Source: Cricetomys ansorgei (taxonomy: Eukaryota; Chordata; Mammalia; Rodentia; Nesomyidae). From it: 64,000 nucleotides of DNA. Under the pieces are notes generated by a model that saw only the letters and a program-made list of their open reading frames with translations, ran no database searches and was not told the DNA's origin. The number at the start of each line of letters is the position of its first letter. The stretch's first letter is position 1. The DNA is taken from positions 46,676,501 to 46,740,500 of the forward strand of contig JAMJFZ010000107.1 of assembly GCA_026225945.1 (NCBI GenBank), written 5' to 3'. The translations under genes and the position numbers were made by a program. Positions 20,758 to 33,545 of the stretch are shown here, piece after piece.

Positions 20758-23461
20758 AGGTCTTGCACAAGTGATCAGAGGACTCTTCTAACTCCTCTTT
20801 CTATGTAATAACTTTCCTCATTAAATTTTTTTATACAGCCTAAAAGTTAAATTGTATCTTTCTTATTTGATTGTTTTTGACTTAATAACAAGGCAAGCTT
20901 TGTCTGTGGTATTTTTTTCCTGTCCTATTCTACATAGCTAATCATATTTTTAAACTCAAACAAAAGAGGTGACCAGCTTACTACAGCAAAAACATCCTTC
21001 AATTCTGAAGTTGTCATTTCTCAATATAGAATTTTTATATGCAGAGATATGTAAATGTGCTCTCAGAAACCAATGCTACAACAGAGTTTGTCATCTGAGT
21101 ACCTATGTGGTGTTAGTTGCTTCCTATCTCAGGTCCCCATTTTAATATAGCTCCATAGCACCCTATTATGAGATACCTGAACTTGAATCTTAAGTTTCTT
21201 TGAGTCTCAAGTCAATGGTGTCAAACTTGAAAAATAACTGGTGTTCAATAAGTCCTTTCTGAATAAATCCTCAAAATCCTAAAAGAAACTAAGTTCTTGA
21301 CCATTAAAACATTACCCAAGGACTTAATTCAGACTGTTCCATATAGTTACTGAGAGAGAGATGCAAATGCATAAGATTGTGGATAATTTTGGTGAAATTT
21401 GAACATTCAAAAGCCATGGAGACTTCTCTTTAGCAATTGCAAGTGAAACTCTTATTAATCACAGCCCACAACTTGAGTATTAGCCTTGTGTAGATCTCTT
21501 TTCCATCCTGCCTGGCACAAAGTCGTGAATACTTTGTGCCTTGGTTTGCATTTCTGACAATAAAAATCTATAGTAACATCACAGAATGAAACACCTGTCT
21601 CATGCAATTTAAATCCCCAAACAGCTATGTCAATAGTGTGACAGCTATTTTATTATGAGTTAAGAAGCAAAGAAAAGATATAGAAATAAACCATGCAGCT
21701 GAGCTGTATGAAGAAACTTAGGAGAAAAAAAAAAAACAGAGCCAACACAACCCATCATTCCAGTGTGGCTTTCTTCCACTAATCTTCTGGAGGGGTTACT
21801 TTGGGCGGATATGTTCAAAGCACTTTAGAGCAATTCAGCTCAAAGAACTTGTGACAGTTACTCTGCTGTTTTCTTCCCTCTTCTCAAAGGGAAGTTTAAT
21901 CAAGATTGTCAGTGCTTAAAAGAAAACGGGTGAAACACACAATCAAGCTACACTTCAATAAGCAAATAAAACTGCGAAAAATTAATCAAAACTTGAAACC
22001 CTTCCAGCATGATAAAGCTCATACAGTATCCCAGAGATAGATGAGGCCATGAATTCTGATACACGCAGCACAGCATTTGATAAAGCGGGGATGTCTTCCT
22101 GCCGTAAGAGGGACAATCGCGCTGTGTATCTCACGTGCTCATCTCACAGCGCGCCTGCTCCACTGTTCACCAGGCATCTCAAACACACCAGCATCTTCAC
22201 AGGTCATGAGTTCTGCTGATTCTGCATCCCCGTAGGAGTTGGTTTGGCTGCAGCTAATGATCTAATGCTTTCTTGCCTGTTGAGGTTAATAGATAACTAA
22301 TATATTTGAGCACATTCGTTATACCCAGTTTTCCACTATGAAAAAAAAAAAGGACATTTGGGTCTTCTACCTTGACAAATGTGGTGCTACATCTTGAAAG
22401 CTGATTAAAATCAATACCTCTGTAGAAAATTACATACAAAATGTATTAGTAGCCAGGATGTTCTAGTAAGAATGCTTCTGGTCCTCAATTCCATCATCAC
22501 AGTTTCCCCCACAGAAAACCCTACAGACACTAAATATGAAGAGTCAGGAGAAATTAGAGAGGTTGTTTTAAACTAATTATGTAAAAACTTACTTATCAGA
22601 TAAGGCATAGTTTATAACTTAATTTCGATTGTGTTTGTATTTAGAGAGTGATGCTAACTAATGAGGAATAACAGAAGCTTTCCACCACCCCGCAGTTGTG
22701 TTGTATCCAATCAAACTTTCAGAAAGCCTTCCAAAATTACATCATGTTATAACTTCTCACCTTCAAACAAGATGTATTTTAAAAACTCTTCTTTTGGATT
22801 ACTACCCCAAAGTGTGGGAGAAAATCACTTCTATTAATTAACAAGTCCAGAGTGGTTTCCACGCAGCTGTACAGAACATCATCTACCTTATCATTTCTCA
22901 TCTCCCCTTCTCATTTCTTGGCTACATGGCAGTTCTCACTTTCTCAAGAAAAGCCAAAACTTTTCCAAACAGTTTTTGCCTTGAAAATCCCCACTCTCCT
23001 TTCCAGGTCTGGCTCAAACATGTGAACACTACATAACCAACCCAGCTGTATAACCATCCCCAAACACAGAAGCCTAAAGTAGGTACAGATGCCATAAACA
23101 GCAAAGCAGCCATTGCTGTGTCTGTTCTATCATGTCTGCCTTTTCGGACACAGACTCAAAAACCAGGACAATTAAATGACCAATGCTCAAGATCAATTGG
23201 AAACAGCCTGGCTTGGTGTCTGGTGGTTCTATGATGCTGGTTGTTGGATAAGATTTTCTCTGAGATAATTGACTTGAGAATCTAAATGCTTCCTCATATG
23301 AGCTGGTCTTCCTTAATGCATGAGTATTTGAGTAGCTCAGTGCTCTAAATATTAAAGTTTTAGTAAGTGAAGCTAGAGACTCTTCCATCTATTCTTTATA
23401 TCCTATGACAGGAAACTGACAAGAAAACAAATGAACAGAAGAAACCTAGATATTTTATTTG
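20758..23461. other. Unique sequence with candidate conserved element at 21640-22260
   Basis: About 2.7 kb without a recognisable repeat except an A-run at 21727. The part at 21640-22260 includes 'aataagcaaataaaac', 'aaaattaatcaaaac' and a small cluster of CpG sites at 22060-22160 ('ggacaatcgcgctgtg', 'cacagcgcgcctg'), unusual for this AT-rich neighbourhood. Regulatory function is inference. No gene recognised. Confidence 0.4.
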
Positions 23462-23545
23462 ATTCAAGCTTAGGTTCCAGTTTTGACTCTTACTAGCCTC
23501 TCTGATCGTTCCTCTCCTGTAAAACAATGTGATATTTACTACTGA
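23462..23545 (+). mobile_element. MIR fragment
   Basis: Short sense match: 'ggttccagttttgactctta', then 'ctctctgatcgttcctctcc' and 'tgtaaaacaatg' in MIR order. Very diverged. Confidence 0.4.
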
Positions 23546-24207
23546 CACCCCAAAGTCACCAAGGAAAAGGTCCATATTGTTAATACTGCTTTGGGTTTGT
23601 CTGTTGCTTACCTGTAGCTCCTGAAAAATAAGAGTAGAGAACAGAGAGAAACTGTACCCAGTATCACAACCACTCTATGAGTTAATATTGGGTATCTAAT
23701 GAGCCATCCTAGTTGAAGTTGTGGCATAAGTTGTAGCAGTATCTTAATTTTTCTCTGCTTAAAATTCTGAGAAAGCCTGTTACCCACCTGAAGTTCTTGC
23801 TAAGCGCTCTCAATGGATTCCAGAACAAGTATCTATCCTAAAACTATCATAGAACAGAGGGCAAAAATTCACTGAAGGAAGAAACCAGATTTGGAAATCA
23901 CTGTACAAACATGAACCTCTGAAAAACTGAAGATATTTTAGGAAGAAATGTTGATTCTCTACTGGCAGAAGATGGGAAACATACACAAATCTTGACCAGA
24001 GATTAAAACACAGTAATTCCAACTGACAGCATAGCTCATGTGCCTTAGGTGGGCTACCTAACTTCCTGTAGCATCAGTAAATATTATTCATTTACAGAAG
24101 AGGAATGGAATCAGAGAAGCTCTATAAGAACCAGAATTTCCTCTTGCATGCCCTAGCATCCACTGACAGGCTTGTCTTTCCACATTCTGTGTACCCATCA
24201 TGTTTTT

Positions 24208-24265
24208 TCTTGTTTTACTTATTTATTTATTTACTCATTCATTCATTTGCTCATTCATTTGGTTT
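24208..24265. repeat. TTTA/CATT simple repeat
   Basis: Tandem ATTT units shift to CATT units over about 55 bases. Open frames across it are not meaningful. Confidence 0.85.
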
Positions 24266-24479
24266 CTTATTTTTCTTTATTTGATTTTATCTCTATGATA
24301 GTGAATCTCTCATCAACTTCATTGGTTGAAAAAGTATCTAGCAGATCAATAAAGCATACTTCTAGGTATGTCTGTGTGCCCACACTGACATACATATTAA
24401 CTGAGAGGCGAAGACCTCTGTTTAATAAGCAGGAGAGAATGAAAAGGGAGAAGGAAAAAAACCCTTGAGTTCAGGCACT

Positions 24480-24640
24480 CTCACTCCTACGCTTCCTGGC
24501 CACCATGAAGTAAAGTCTTCCACAATGCCTTTCCCATGATGATGGCCTAAACTATCTGGAAACATAAAGCAAAATATATTTTTCCCTCCTTAACTTTATG
24601 TAGGGGGGTTTCTCACAATGACAAAATATCTAAATAACAT
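24480..24640 (-). mobile_element. hAT/Charlie-like repeat, antisense
   Basis: Shows 'cttcctggccaccatgaagt', 'cacaatgcctttcccatgat', 'ataaagcaaaatatattttt' and 'caatgacaaaatatctaaat', the reverse of blocks at 2283 and 14483. Confidence 0.55.
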
Positions 24641-25529
24641 AACATCCCTGTATTAGGTCTTCCTATACTATGTATAGTTATCTCCTTATATGACTGTCTC
24701 ATTGTAATATTGAGCTCCTTCACAATAGGATACATTTCATTTGTTTATCTTATCACTAACTGAGGTCTGTAATAAGTAGGTATGTAGGGCAACACTTTGA
24801 AAAGATGCTTTTTGTACTGTGCAGCCTTCCATATGATTACATGCCACTTGGACTTCTGGGAACAGTTTCGGGGGAGCCAATTAAAGAGTGTGACAGTTGG
24901 ACACCACCATTTCAGTGGTGTCAGGGGAACAGTGAGCACCAGAGTAGGTTGGGTAGTAACGGGAAAAATCGAGCTCCAAAAGCTGGTGATAGGGAAAGCA
25001 GGCAGAAACAATTCTCAAATAAAGAGAGATAATTCTAGAAAATAAGAAAATGGCAGACTGTTGCTGGGATTCCTCAGACACTGGAAGTTACTGAGATAAC
25101 TGGCAGAAACCATTGGGATAAAGGATTATAGAAGTTAGTTTACTTCCCCAGGCTTAGACAGATTAAGACAGCCAGAAAGGGCTGTTAAAAAGTTGCTTCT
25201 TTCATTCCTTTCCTTCCTAATCTTTTAGAGCTAAAGGAGGTTTTAAGAAGTCACTAGTTAGGAATCTTTCTCAGTAACAGCCAACAGCCAGGAAAGGAAC
25301 CAAGAGGTGAAGTTCCAATAGGGGTCCAGTTACCAGTGAAGTAGTAACAGTTACAAAAGGCTTCAGAACTTAGATACAGCATTTAGAAATGGTTACTACC
25401 TTTTAAGAAAACATCTATCTTTTGGCTCCCAAACATAGAAGCCTTTAAGAGCCCGGACACAAATGGCAGAAAACAGTATACATACATCAAAAAAAAAATT
25501 ATATAGGCATTCAGTTTTGTTTGTTTATT
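24641..25529. other. Unnamed intergenic sequence
   Basis: No family recognised. The 25040-25470 part is more purine-rich and could be an undiagnosed old LTR, but no ends, TATA or signal were found. Confidence 0.35.
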
Positions 25530-25665
25530 CAATACTTGATGTGCTAGCATTCACAGAATATTCAATGTGTATCAGCCCCTGTGACTTACACTAATTAGGA
25601 AGCAGCAAACAAAAACAAATAGATGGCCCCACTCTTAGTCCTCAACAGAACACTCAAGAAGCAGT
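25530..25665 (-). mobile_element. L2-like ancient fragment, antisense
   Basis: Order of 'tttattcaatacttgatgtg', 'atgtgtatcagcccctgtga' and 'agatggccccactcttagtc' blocks follows the common decayed L2-type 3' region. Bounds approximate. Confidence 0.4.
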
Positions 25666-25989
25666 CACATAAACCACAGCACATAGTATTACATATGGAG
25701 ATGTGTGTTGTATGAAAGGAACACAGGACTCCATGACAGTTTGTACAGTTGGGGAATGACTGTAGAGAGATTTGGGAGTGAGGAGTCAGAAATGGGTAGA
25801 AAGGCAGGAAAGGCAGAAATCCTCTGCAGAGACAACAGACGCCTCTCAGGCAAAATCAGATATGGCAAAGCTAAAAGACAGATTAGCATGGCTAGAGGGC
25901 TAAGTCAGGTAGGAAAGCATGGACACTGAGCAGGAAGAGGCAGCACTATGTTGGAGAAAGACTCCACCTTCAAATGAAGTCATCTACAC

Positions 25990-26306
25990 AGCTCTGGTAG
26001 TCTGAATGAGACGCTCCCTGTAGCTCAAGCATTTTAGTACTTAATCCTGGGTCGGTGGCACTGCTTTTGGAGTTTAGAATGTTTATTCTTGTTGGGAAAA
26101 GTATGGTACTCTTTGAGAGTTTGAAGATTCTCACCATTTCTAGTTTGAGTTTGCTCTCTCTGCTTCGTGTTTATTGTTCAAGATGTGAACCCTAGATTTC
26201 CCCTTTCTCACCACCATGGACTCTAACCCCTGGAACCAAAGCCCGCAAGCTCCTCTGTAAGTTGTCTTAGTCATGGTGCTTTATCACAATATCAGAAAAT
26301 TAACTA
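25990..26306 (+). mobile_element. URR1-like hAT element
   Basis: Opens 'tggtagtctgaatgagacgc', continues with 'gtcggtggcactgcttttgg', 'gagagtttgaagattctcac', 'gttcaagatgtgaaccc' and ends 'agtcatggtgctttatcaca' then 'taactaaca'. This is nearly full length in the same layout as copies at 31330 and 47871. Confidence 0.75.
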
Positions 26307-28194
26307 ACATGATAATCCCTGCAAAGGGAGAATACAGGAGTGCTTGGTTCATTCCCAAGGTGTTTATCCTTTTTCTTCACAAACAAGTTCTTTAAGATTC
26401 CATATACTACACACATACAAGGGAAGGGATAAATTAATATTAATATAACCCTACCTCTAGCTTGTTCTAATAAGGAAAACTGTAGCAACTGTTTGATAAC
26501 ATGAATTACAGAACCCAAAAAGAGGAGAATAAAAAACAAAACAAAGTAGGGTTTCCTAGCAATAAATCTCTGAGGATATGCTTTGCCTGTAATGTGGAAA
26601 TGAAACTATATATACAAATGATAAGCCAATAAATTAAACACCAGGAATTACTGACGCAGTTGGATTCTACTTAAAACTTAAAACTTAAAGACCTAGGTAA
26701 CTGATTTGATAATTATATACTTTCCCTAATGTAGTATATATCTTTGAGGGGCTACTACATTTTCCAAAATTATGTTACAACAAGAAATTTTAAATTATGG
26801 ATTATTTCAGAGGTATTGTTACAGTAAGAGTCATCAGCAGAAACGTGTTTGAAGATGGGAATAAGCAACTATATTGCACAGATGCCTCAGCCTGAAATTT
26901 ACTGCTCATAACTGTTGGTCCTGCCACAGCACTGAAAACTGCCCTAATAGTTCACAAAGCAACTGCTGTCTTCATTCTCAGTCATGATCTCCAGGGGGTC
27001 ACCCTACCCTGAACCTAATCCTCACTCTTCACCTCTATTCACAGCCCGAAGCCAAAGTAATTCTGCCTCCAAGTTCCCTGTATACACTGGATTCTTGACT
27101 ACATTTGCTTCCTCTTTCTGGTGTGAATTATTTCAAATTTAGGCATCCCATCAAAACTATAAATTGAGCTTACCCTAGAGTGACCTAATGTCAGCCTAAT
27201 TACATGAAATGATCTTTGCACATTCTACAGGTTCAGAAATTCATTCTTTGGTGGCTGGTTTCAAGAGCTCATCAGATTCATCTCACACAGAAAGCAGAGC
27301 TTGGAAAGAAATCAACATTTATAATGCAGAGGCATGATAGTCATTGGCTAAAGTGTATTAGGTTTGTCCACAATTAAATATGTTCATAATTCAACCTGCA
27401 GAAACTAACATAAAGCTGTATTATATGTATTACCTGACACTGTATTATCATTTTGTCCTGTTAATGAAGACTAAAATTTAATATCCAAGGTTTTCTCAGC
27501 ACAGATGCTCTACTGGAATATGTACCGTTTTAGGAATAAAGAATATCTGTGCAAATACCTAAAGATAAGACTTAATGGAGGGAAATGACTTATGAAAACA
27601 TACTAGTCACTAAGACAGAATAGGACATTTCTACCCTCAAGACAAAATAGGATGAAGAGAGATAAAGAAGTTTCAGAGCAGATATCAATAAAAATACTAT
27701 TTTCACAGAAGGTAGTGAGGCTGGCTTTGGTTGGTTTTTATTCCACACATCAAGGAATGCTCATTGGAAGTTAATGGCTACAGGTCCAGCAGCTTCTGAA
27801 GATAAGTGATTGACACAGATTAGGAAGCAGCTTCTTTCTGTGGCTGTGAGCTAAGTATCCACCAAGCATGTGGTTTTCTAGGTCATGTGAAATAGAGAAA
27901 CTGGGCTTTAGTTGAAGAAAGAGGGTTTCCAACTCTATTTATGGTCTTTCCCTTGTTTCATCTCCTTCCTGTTGTAATGAATTATTTGTTCACACTAAGG
28001 TATTAAGTTGTTACTCTCCGAATGTGTTATCTCTCTGACTGATATTTTACTCTGATGATGCCTTAGCTTAAAAGAATTAATTATCTATGAGATCTAATGA
28101 GGAGGGAAGAGAGGTCTTCAATCACATGCTTCTCAAACAGGTCTTGCATGACTAGCTCAGAAAGCAACTCACTAGCTGTCCCTCATTATGACTA
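26307..28194. other. Unique intergenic sequence, nothing recognised
   Basis: No clear repeat or gene. The stretch at 26880-27190 has the texture of an old dispersed element but could not be assigned. Confidence 0.4.
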
Positions 28195-28545
28195 AACAAC
28201 TGAGATAATCAACTTAAAAGGAGAAAATTTATTCTGATTCATTGTTTCGGGGCTTTAAGTCCATAGTGGTTCAGCCCCATTGTTCTGGAGCCTGTTGCAA
28301 GGCAGAGCATTGGGTTAGGGATCCTGTGTTAGGAAAGTAAAGCTGCCTTGTGGCTGCCGAAGATGCAAAAGAGAAGAGATGAGACTGAACTCTCAATACT
28401 CCCTACAAAAGCACCCCAGTGGCCTAACTTCACACAGCCAGACCCCATTATAAGAGCTCTTCCACCTCCCACTACCACCACACACTGTTGACCAAGCCTT
28501 TAGCATGCTGAGTGTGTTGAAACCATAATAGCTACTAGTATTCAT
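28195..28545 (+). mobile_element. hAT/Charlie-like rodent repeat
   Basis: 'gataatcaacttaaaaggag', 'aaatttattctgattcattg', 'gcctgttgcaaggcagagca', 'agtggcctaacttcaca' and 'ttgaccaagcctttagcatg' occur in family order, ending 'gaaaccataatag'. Diverged but almost complete. Confidence 0.65.
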
Positions 28546-28794
28546 AGCACAGGTCAAGGACCTCTATGAATCAGACTCCTTCAATGCTTACAGGAGAGCA
28601 ACCCACTTTCACAATGACACTAAGTTGCCACCGTCCCTCCTGCTCTTTTTCTCTCAATGACTTTTGACTGGGTTTTCTAGATGGTTTGTCACGGATTTTG
28701 TCACAAAAGACAGTTGAGAAACAAGAGAGTCTTCTGCTAATCTACATATGAAGGTCAAGTTGAAAATATAAAACACTTCCTCTTCTCAAATTTT

Positions 28795-29264
28795 TTCAGT
28801 TTTAGTATTTTAATTTTTTTTAGTTTATTTTTCTTCTTTTATATAATACATATCAACACTCTTCCTACTCTCTCCCCATTCCTCCCAGCTCTCCCCACCC
28901 TCCTTCTTCTCCTATTATATATCCTCCTTACCTCCACCCACTCATCCTCTCACTCCTCCCCAGAGAAGGGAGCAGTCCTCACAGGGTCACTGCTCAAACA
29001 GGGCACAACAAATGGGACAAGGCCAGGCACCAGTCCCTATATCAAAGGTGAGCCAGGCAACCCAGATGGAGGAAAAATCTCAGCACTGAGGATAAGTGAG
29101 CACAAAGTTCCACTCCTAACAAAGAAACTGTTTCCAGTTGATATGAGAAGAAAAATCACTTTTCCTCAATGGCATAACAACCATACTCCAAGGCAGGTCT
29201 CATGCTCAGGAGTAGTTGGCCAACACAAAACAGACTCCATGTTTTCTATGGGGTGTGTGTGTGT

Positions 29265-29296
<32 letters not shown>

Positions 29297-29480
29297 TTGT
29301 TCTTGCTGTTGTTGTTGTTGTTGCTGCTGCTGCTGCTGCTATTGTTATTTTGATTTGGGTTTTTTTATTTTTTAAGAGAGAAAAAAAAAAGCATGAAGTT
29401 GCTAAGTAGGAATCTGGGAGGAGTTGAGGAAGGGTAAAGAACATGATCAAAATATATTGTGTGAAAATTTTAAAAATTAA
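28795..29480 (+). mobile_element. L1 3' UTR
   Basis: The section 'ctaacaaagaaactgtttcc', 'ccaaggcaggtctcatgctc', 'aggagtagttggccaacaca', the T/G-rich tract, 'ctgggaggagttgaggaagg' and 'aacatgatcaaaatatattg' is a rodent L1 3' UTR running to its A/T-rich end near 29480. No ORF2 sequence was recognised upstream, so it is a severely 5'-truncated insert. Confidence 0.7.
29252..29342. repeat. TG / TTG / TGC compound microsatellite
   Basis: TG dinucleotides (29252-29298) are followed by TTG units and then TGC units to 29340, all inside the L1 3' UTR. The open frames through it encode only valine/cysteine/alanine or threonine/histidine runs. Confidence 0.95.
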
Positions 29481-31329
29481 AACAAATCATGACAAAGTGA
29501 TTCCTCATCAATAAATTGACAAAAATTATAAAACCTATTTTTCAATTTAATGAAGTGTATTAGTGTGTGGCATCCAAGGTAAATAAGTAAAAATTAACTT
29601 ACCTAAGATTCAAACATTAAAAATTGGAGAAATTGTCACGAAAATAGGCTAGTTGACAGATGTTTCTTAATAAAATTAAAATGCTTTTTAACATTTGTTT
29701 CAAATCTTCATAATATTAATACATACTGAATATATTTATTTACATATTTTTCACTTTATTTTCTTTATATCCCAATAAAAGCAAAAGTGCTTTAGCTATC
29801 TCAAAAATTTTTACAGTGTATCAAGAAGTTTCGACTCCAAAAGATTGAGAATCATCACATAGCATTTTCCTGCTGATCCTGACAGTCTTATGTGGGTTAT
29901 TTGCTTAATGTTTCTTAGTGATCTTTAATCACATAAACCAGCAAACTCCATCTATATTTAATGAGGCCAGAAGGAAAGGAAGAAAAAAGGAAAAGAAATA
30001 GAGGGGGAAGGAGGGGAGAGCAGGAGGGAGGGAAGGGAGGCAATTTAAACGAAAATCTAGTGAAATGTCCATGGGTGGTACACTATGTTTATAGTTCCCA
30101 GTGAGCTACACTTATTATTGAAAAGTTTCAACTAGACAGGCTAGCCTGAGGCATCTTATGAACCTGATCTCTGCTTACTGAAAAGTTCAAATAGACTTAC
30201 ACTTAAGGCATGTTCCATTTGACCTACCCTTTGTTTAAAACAGAAGTAAATAATTGCTAGAAGTAAAACTTAGAAAGTTTTTGCAAGCACCATACCATCG
30301 GCTTCCTTCAGTCTCTCATGGATCAACTGCAGATTCTGGACTAAACCCCTGTGATGATGTGATCCAAGTCTTTATAACAATTTGTTCTATGAATCTCCAT
30401 TGCAAAAAGCAACCCAATCACCTATGTTAATGTTTTCACAGTAATCTTGACCATAGTTTCCTAGTCAACAACACCATAACAAAATAATGACTTTGCAAAG
30501 CCTTTGTAGAATCATTAACTTTTTCTTACAATATTTCTTTGAAGAAAACACTATTATACTCATGTTTAACATGAGATGTGGAAAAGTAATACATAAGAAT
30601 AAAGCAGAGAACATAGACCTTATTTTTTCCTTGCTTTTCATGTTTTGGAAATTACCTAAACTCTACAAGATTGAAATTTGTCATTTATGAATTAAAGATG
30701 GCACTGCATAGCCTTGGTAGCCATTGCAAGGATCCATGACATTGCAGTGTTCACATGCCCACCACTGTGTCTCACCTTGTCCTGAGTTCTTTGAGAGCAA
30801 TAGATACTTTGTCAGTTCTTGGTGTGATTAATTCAGTCAACTAGAGTCTGGAAACTCATAGTCACCAAAGTGACCAAAGTCACCTCAAGACTTCAAAGTT
30901 TGCTGATTGTGAAGAAAGACATGTGAGGGCAGTGAAAAAGAAGGTTATTGAGAAAGAAACTTATCCCTGTGGATGGAGGGACCTGAAAGGGAATTGTTAA
31001 ATAGTGCACTGGGTAAGAGGCTTTTTTATGTGTTTGGAGAGAGCCATACATAAAGTAGGCACTGATTTGGAATGAACCTCATGGATTCATTTGGATGTAA
31101 CTAAGGAATTATGATTGGTCAGTGCACCAGGTAAAACTGCTCAGGCTCATAGTGCCCTAGCAGCACTATGGGGTACTCAAAAAAACTTATTACTCTTTCC
31201 TTTTTCTCTTTGTTTTAAGTTTGTATTGCCTATCTTCTTAAAGACAGTAAATTTTACTGATATCTTTGAAATATGAGTTCATATAATCACTCAACCTCTA
31301 GTTTTTCAAAACTGATAATATATACTATG
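29481..31329. other. AT-rich intergenic sequence with a polypurine tract
   Basis: Nothing recognised as a gene. A polypurine tract of A/G (about 29968-30040) has a G-rich second half and could take a non-B structure. Confidence 0.45.
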
Positions 31330-31682
31330 GTGTTCTGAATAAGACCCCAGACCACCCCAAGTCTTGGGCATTTGAACACTTGGTCTCAAGTTGGTGGTAC
31401 TGTTTGAGGAGGGTTAGTAGATGTGGTCTTGTGGGGAGGCGGGGTATGGCACTGAGGAGGGGGTGGGTCTTGAGAGTTTAAAGATTCCCACCATCTCTCA
31501 TTTGCTTTCTTTGACTTCTGCTTGCAGTTCAAGATGTGCGTTCTTGGCTTGTAGCTCCAGACACCATGCCTCCCTCCTCTTTGCTACCACAGACTCTTAT
31601 CACTCTGGAACTATAAGTTCAAATAAATTCTATCTTCCATAAGTGGTATTTCATCACAACAATAGAAAAGTAACTAATACAT
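31330..31682 (+). mobile_element. URR1-like hAT element
   Basis: Runs from 'ggtgttctgaataagacccc' through 'acttggtctcaagttggtgg', 'ggtcttgagagtttaaagat', 'gttcaagatgtgcg' to 'aacaatagaaaagtaactaa'. Near full length. The 73-codon frame inside it is not a gene. Confidence 0.8.
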
Positions 31683-32299
31683 TTACCCTGACTCTTGTCT
31701 TGTGAGCTTGGTATTTGTTTTATAAGCTAAATTTGAAAGATATTTAAAAGCACAACCTCTCTAGGCTTTTTATGGATCCCACTATTCATACACTATTCCC
31801 CATTGTCCTACATCTAGTCTGATTGACACCATCATTTTATATAACTATTCCCTATGGGGCTTGGGATTTGGGCCCCATAAGTGTATCTTGTGGTTCTGAC
31901 ACATCAGTGACTTCATCACATCCTGCTTTGTTTTTAAATTCTAGAGAATGACACAAGAAACATTATTATGGAGCAAAAGTTCACATGTTTTTGATGGTCC
32001 AATCAAAGTTGTTTTTCCTAATTCATCAACAAGTGTCTCACTAGCTATATCTAAAGGGTAGAGTCAGCAAAAATTGATAAGTGACAATGTACATACTGAC
32101 TATTTTTTAAAAAGTGGGAAGGGAAAATCAAAGTTTACAGCAAGTTAATCTAATTACCAAGTACTGTTAAGTCTATATCTCTGTGTTGTGTGTGGAATCT
32201 TTATTTATTCTTTCCTTGTCTCTTGAGTGTCTTCAAAAGAATTGTAATTTGAGATTTGGACCACATAAAATAAAGCAAATGATAAGATAATGGACAAAA
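31683..32299. other. Unique intergenic sequence, nothing recognised
   Basis: No repeat or gene recognised. Confidence 0.4.
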
Positions 32300-32592
32300 C
32301 CATTACCAAAATGAGACCAGCTGTCGACCTTGTCTTTGGAAAAGAAGTTCTGGCAGACTTCTGTTGGACCCCAGCCTAGTCTTATTTCAAACTGATTAGC
32401 AAACATCCAAGTTAATCAATCCTGACCCAAATTAAGTTGTTGGTAAGAAAAAAATAGAGCAGTATAATTTGCATTACAAAGTTCTCAAGCATCTGAGAGA
32501 TATGGCCTCTCTAAGCTGCCTTCCTATTGGTTAAAAATAAAGTTTCTCTCTTTTCCAAATCAAGAAGTAGTCTCAGTGTGTTGACATACTAC
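32300..32592 (+). mobile_element. LTR-like 3' end, tentative
   Basis: Has a CCTATTGG box, an AATAAAG signal at 32536-32542 and then a pyrimidine-rich U5-like segment ending 'gttgacatactacaca'. The TATA box and 5' end were not located, so the LTR call rests on the 3' half alone. Confidence 0.35.
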
Positions 32593-33429
32593 ACAATAGA
32601 ATAAAATAGCACCCTTAAATGTTTCTATATTTTCAGACAGATGTGAGCGAATAATTCTTACAATAATGTATTTCTGTCTTCAAGTATATTGACCTATATG
32701 CAGAAATGTTAGCATGCCTCCACTTGGTTCTAGACATAGATTTCTGCATTCTGAGACAGGCTCATGTCTTTATTATTGGCTAACCATATTTTGTTCAATT
32801 ACTTTCTTTTATGATGCTTTAGGAATTATGGTGAGACCTAAGATATATTCCAATCTGCAGGACAATAATGCTGAAATAAAATTCTCTCCTTTTATAGTTA
32901 TAAGAGATTTTCTAAAAATTGCCTTCTATTCTAAGTTCTTACCTGAAAATATGCTATTCCCAGAGTAATAAACTAAATCACCACCTTAGAGCATATAGCA
33001 AATTTTGTTTTATTCAGTTGAAACCTAAGAAAACATCTAGTCTGATAATGTGGTTTGGAGCTCAGGACTTTGTGGTTCAGAAACATTGCTAAAACCTCCC
33101 TGGGGTCACAAATGACTTGATAGCAAATTTTCAATGAAAATATGGATTTACTGATTCCAGCCAAATGCTTTTTGTACTGTGGCAGTGGTAATTCTATGAC
33201 CTCAAGAATAAGGTATTGTCCCAGAGAATCTTAGAACATGGTGCCTTATGAATCATTTAGCAATAAAAATGAGCTCATTTTTAATATATATGGAAGTGAC
33301 TTTGTGGTTCTAGGTATAAACCATTAAATGGGGTTGGGGGATGACATGAACCTATTAGCAAACCATGCTACACTATATATGTCCATGTTAGTATTAGGTA
33401 GCTCACTAGCTAGGCTCAAAAAACCAGGC
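32593..33429. other. AT-rich intergenic sequence, nothing recognised
   Basis: No repeat or gene recognised. The 84-codon frame at 32714-32968 has no motif. Confidence 0.4.
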
Positions 33430-33545
33430 TGATAACCATGGTTGAAACCTCCAAAACTATGACCCAAAATAAATCTTCTCATAAGCCAGTTTCTTGGTTA
33501 TTTTGCCACACAGATGGGAAGCTGACTAATAGAACTGATTTATGG
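33430..33545 (-). mobile_element. hAT/Charlie-like repeat fragment, antisense
   Basis: 'ggttgaaacctccaaaacta', 'tgacccaaaataaatcttct' and 'gaagctgactaatagaac' are the antisense 3' blocks of the family found at 24480. Confidence 0.6.

Noticed and set aside
29143..29450. Frames rich in V/C/A and T/H as low-complexity proteins
   Set aside because: They are direct translations of the TG/TTG/TGC tract in an L1 3' UTR.
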